Shown here piece by piece: positions 14,101 to 17,070 of a DNA stretch of 17,070 bases. Position numbers and translations under genes: made by a program. Within the stretch, counting starts at the first letter, position 1. Each line of letters begins with the position of its first letter. The notes beneath the pieces were generated by a model. The model saw only the letters and a list, made by a program, of their open reading frames with translations, did not search any database and was not told where the DNA came from. The stretch comes from Chrysochromulina parva (lineage: Eukaryota; Haptophyta; Prymnesiales; Chrysochromulinaceae), in NCBI GenBank assembly GCA_002887195.1, contig PJAB01001122.1:1-17070 (forward strand), read 5' to 3'.

Positions 14101-17070
14101 AGGTCGAGCGACCGGCCGCATCCAATGAGGCTCTCGGCATCAACCCCATACGTGCGCGTAGCTTTTCGTATGGGGTGGGCCAACGGCTTTGCATTTGGTC
14201 GAGCGAGACTGACGCGTGGGCCGAGGCGACAGTGCTGCGTCCGCCCACGGCCACGCAAGCCGCGCCGATGCACCTGCTACGCGTGCTCTCGGGCGCCAGC
14301 TCGCACGAGCGCGACGTCGATCTGGACGTGCAAGCCCACATGTGCCTGCCGCTCTATGCTTACGCTGTCGGCCACCCGCTGCGCGTCCTCTCCCCTCGCG
14401 GGGCCTGGGAGGTCTGCGTCGTCGTCGACCGCGCACCGCGCACCAACCAATTCGTCGTGCGCATGCCTCCCGCGTCGAAGCTGCACTGGGTGCTGCTGCT
14501 GCCCTGGAACCACGCGTCGATGACGCTCCATGCGCGTGTACCCCTCTTTGCGGTCCGCCAATACGACGCGCTCCACTGGCTGCCGTCAGACGAGCTGGGA
14601 GGGTCTGCTTCGCGCCGCCGCCTCTTTGCCGTCGGGAGCGAGGCGGATGGCTCGATGACGACCGACCGGAAGGCGCCCGACGAGCTGAATGATGCCGAGA
14701 GCCCGAATGTCGAGTACGCCCGACCCATTGAGTTTGTGCTCAACTTCCGAGCGGCCGCACGAGCCTTCCATTCATGGCGCGCACTCTGGTGCCCGGGCGT
14801 CGTCGTTGGTGTCCATCGCAAGCCCACGCGCCTCTCTGCGTCCCTCGCGAGTGTGATGGTGAGCAAGACGTGCGATGTGGTCTCAGGCAGCTACTGCTTT
14901 GACACGAGCTGGACGGCGCCTGAGCAGCCATTGCTCGTGAGGCAGCTCTTCGCGCCCGCTGCCCTGGCTGTCATGACCGCCGCGTCCGCCGCGTCCGCCG
15001 CGCCCTCAACGCCGGACGCTCACATGGTCTTCACGCCCTCGTCTCCCGACGGTTACGCTGCCGCGCTGTTCAGGCCAGGCAGCCCATTGGCCCTTTCTGC
15101 CGGCTTCGGCACGCCCGGAGCGCCATTGGACGGTGGCGCCCTCTCGGGCACCCTCGGCGACAGCGGCCTGTTTCTGGGCGAGGTCCTCGGCGAGAGCGCC
15201 ACCGCAAACGCGGCAGGCGCGGGCGCCGAGATGGGCACCGATCTGGACGAGGAGGCAGATGGCGATCTCGACATCGAGGATATGGATACCTTCGAGCTCG
15301 ATGAGCTCTCGAATGGGTTGGGGGGAGCACACTCGGCGCATCGGCTCGCGCAGATGCAGACGATCGCGGGCCACCGGTGGGGTGCTTGGGAGCGCGCGGT
15401 GGTCGTAGGCGAAGAGCTTGAGCTCGACCCCTCTTGGGAGCGACCCTCTGGCGCGCCCGCGACGACGCCGCGCGCGGAGCCATTACGGCTGGGCTGGAGG
15501 AACAACCCGCGCATCGAGGTGGAGACGCAGCCGCTCTTTGTCTATGCGCCCGGCTCGGAGCTCCGTCTGCTGCGTTCGGGCCGTTGGGGCACCGTGCGCA
15601 TCGTGGCCGCGCATACGGGCGAAGCCGCGCCTCCCAACACGTACCTCATCGGTGGCGTCGATGGATTGCCGCGAGAGCCCATCGAGCTGCACGTGCGCAA
15701 CCACGCGCCGCTGCTCGACGCAAGTCTCGATTTGGATCAGGAGCATCTGCGCTACTCGAGCTGGGTGCGCTCGACCTACGCCCACGTGGTCGACGCTCTT
15801 TCCGGCGAGCGGCTCGATATCTTGCTTCAGTGCGTCAAGCTGCGCGTGGACGGAATCACGTCCGACGACGACGATGCCGACGCCTTCGAGACCCTTTCGC
15901 AGGCCACCTTCGCCGAGGACTTTGTTCGGCCGATCATCGTGCTGGGCGACGCGGCCTCGGGCAAATCGACCTTTGCGCGCCTCTTTCTCGTCCTCGGCAT
16001 CCTGCAGCGGCGAGAGCCACGACTGGTCCCTTTCCTCCTGACCACGATCGATCTCGTGCGCATCATCAAGCAGAACTCGCTCGGCGGCGACTACCTCGAC
16101 GGCTACCTGCGCTCCGTCTACGGCCCACGCTCGCGCCGCTACCTCTTCCTCAAGCAGGCGCTGCTCGAGCGCCGGCTCGTCCTCTTCCTCGATGGCATGG
16201 ACGAGATCCCAACCGGGCTCAAGAGCGTACTCGAGGCCTACTTCATGTGCTATCTGCGTGCCCACGCGCGTATCGTGATGACCTCGCGCCCAGGGGGTTT
16301 CTCCGCCGCGTGGCTCGAGCTCTGCACACGTGTGCAGCTGCTGCCCCTCGATGCGGAGCAACAGGACGTTGTCGCCAAAGCCCGGCTCAGGCAGCCACAG
16401 CACCTGCACGTGTTCAAGCAGCTCATGATGCGCCCTGACCTTCAGCAGCTCGCGACTAACCCGCTGGTGCGTGAGGGTCTCGGATCGCGTCGGATGGCCT
16501 CTGATCGCGTCGGATGGCCTCTGATCGCCTCTGGCCGTGTCTCCATCTGATCGCGTCGGATGGCCTCGGATGGCCTCAGACGGCCTCGGATTGATTCGCG
16601 CCGCCCCCTTCCCCTCGCTGGACAGGTCCTCTCCATGTTCATCTCCCAAATCCGCTCGGCGAGTAAGCAGGCGGCCACCGCCGGCACGACGCCCACCGTC
16701 CTCAATCGATGGAAGCTGTACCACGCGGCCATGTCGACGATCATAACGCGGCTGGACGCGAAAACACTCGAAGCGCGCAAGGGACGGGCGGGGCGTTCGT
16801 CCGCCGCGTACATGAGCCTCCTGATGGACATCGCATTCGACGCGCACTGCAAGCAGAACAAGGACCTGACGAGCGAGGTGATTCGATCCGCCATCACCGA
16901 GCAGACGGCGGCGCTGTGGGAAGATGTCAAGGAGAGCGTCGCACGCGGCCAGTTCGCCGTCCTCACCTCCTTTGTCGAGAACGACGAGCTTGTCTATCGC
17001 TTCAGCCACCTGACCTTCCAGGAGCACCTGTGCTCGATGATGATCGCGGGGATGCTCTCGGAAGAAATGG
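11160..17070 (+). CDS. Giant multidomain NACHT NTPase, two exons visible, 3' end beyond window
   Basis: The first in-frame ATG after the stop at 11079 is 11160 (aagATGt). ATG 11229 (ggccATGG) has an even better context and would remove 23 residues. Exons 11160-16466 and 16626-17070 give at least 1,917 residues. Order: a Ser/Pro/Asp linker at about 100-215; a Nudix-like region at about 215-375 with its catalytic Glu residues replaced (EEWQAAIRRVLRVLLRG); a Gln/Gly/His linker at about 424-470; a phosphotransferase-like domain at about 480-790 with HGDLHGGN (736-743) and LIDYGEVED (Asp756); divergent beta-rich modules at about 1000-1520; an acidic linker at about 1361-1384; NACHT with Walker A GDAASGKST (1596-1604), Walker B LFLDGMDE (Asp1678 to Glu1682) and sensor TSRP (1708-1711); then a helical part ending FSHLTFQEHL (1895-1904). 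NACHT ATPases are oligomerising switches of NLR and prokaryotic conflict systems. The substrate, the effector and the C-terminal sensor are not visible. Confidence 0.85.
16467..16625 (+). other. 159-nt GT-AG intron within the NACHT coding region
   Basis: The exon ends AACCCGCTG (Asn-Pro-Leu) and the intron opens GTGCGTGAGG at 16467. It closes with a pyrimidine-rich tract and CTCGCTGGACAG at 16625. Splicing joins NPL to VLSMFISQIRS in phase 0, giving NPLVLSMFI, the expected NACHT continuation after the ATNPL motif. If retained, the protein would end at TGA 16548-16550. A GTGAGG at 16471 is an alternative donor but would break the frame. Confidence 0.85.
16481..16590 (+). repeat. 20-bp tandem repeat filling the NACHT intron
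   Basis: The unit ctgatcgcgtcggatggcct occurs at 16481-16500 (one mismatch), 16501-16520 and 16547-16566, with a partial copy at 16521-16530. Three 10-bp derivatives of its second half follow (cggatggcct, cagacggcct, and a remnant) to about 16590. The repeats occupy most of the intron but leave both splice sites clear. Confidence 0.85.

Noticed and set aside
12807..14273. Minus-strand open frame of 488 codons opposite the kinase-like domain
   Set aside because: The plus strand carries HGDLHGGN/LIDYGE motifs in a continuous 1,769-codon frame; the minus translation is His/Arg-rich without motifs.
11106..16550. A prokaryotic NACHT gene (contaminant or recent bacterial transfer) ending at 16550
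   Set aside because: The frame after 16466 is repeat-derived, while the natural NACHT continuation resumes at 16626 after a good GT-AG intron, so the gene behaves as eukaryotic.
16481..16590. CRISPR-like array
   Set aside because: Units are directly contiguous with no unique spacers, and they lie inside a spliced intron.
15483..17027. Long minus-strand open frame (514 codons) opposite the NACHT region
   Set aside because: It is antisense to a clear NACHT domain and crosses the intron; GC-rich coding DNA often leaves the opposite strand open. No domain is visible in it.

Overview
This window looks like nuclear DNA of a GC-rich unicellular eukaryote. Genes sit on both strands with no operon spacing. 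Several start codons have Kozak-like contexts such as gccATGG. Two coding regions are joined only by removing GT-AG introns of 97 and 159 nt. The products are eukaryotic in type: an EF-hand protein, an ER-type cyclophilin, a RING finger, a rhomboid, and a very large NACHT ATPase. The high GC, alanine/arginine-rich proteins, short introns and the glycosyltransferase-like family at 9589 suggest a haptophyte or a similar marine alga. That is a guess from style, not an identification.

Layout. 205-2061 (+): two-EF-hand calcium-binding protein with a long disordered tail and internal tandem repeats. 2637-3854 (+): unrecognised protein whose second half has an uncertain reading frame. 4148-4873 (-): secreted or ER cyclophilin-like protein ending in KDEV. 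5160-6597 (-): GDS/SGNH (PC-esterase-like) protein with one clear repeat-built intron and an unresolved 5' end. 6956-7393, perhaps to 7643 (+): small RING-like zinc-finger protein, divergent from the previous gene. 8074-9366 (-): rhomboid-family membrane protein. 9589-10752 (+): glycosyltransferase-like protein, divergent from the rhomboid. 11160 to beyond the window end (+): a giant NACHT protein.

The most notable gene is the last. Its visible part is about 1,917 residues. In order it carries a degenerate Nudix-like region, a phosphotransferase/kinase-like domain with an HGDxHxxN motif, a run of divergent beta-rich modules, an acidic linker, and a complete NACHT core (GDAASGKST, LFLDGMDE, TSRP). 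After an intron it continues with the C-terminal NACHT helical part ending FSHLTFQEHL. This resembles the sensor/effector-fused NTPases of biological conflict systems and could be an NLR-like innate immune or self-recognition protein in an alga. The function is inferred.

No pathway obviously links the other genes. Two themes recur. Both recognised introns consist largely of 20-21 bp tandem repeats. There are also several places where a good coding frame breaks off and resumes in another frame or after a single stop codon, which could mean unannotated introns, assembly errors or decayed copies. I saw no tRNA, rRNA, CRISPR array, insertion sequence or viral gene.
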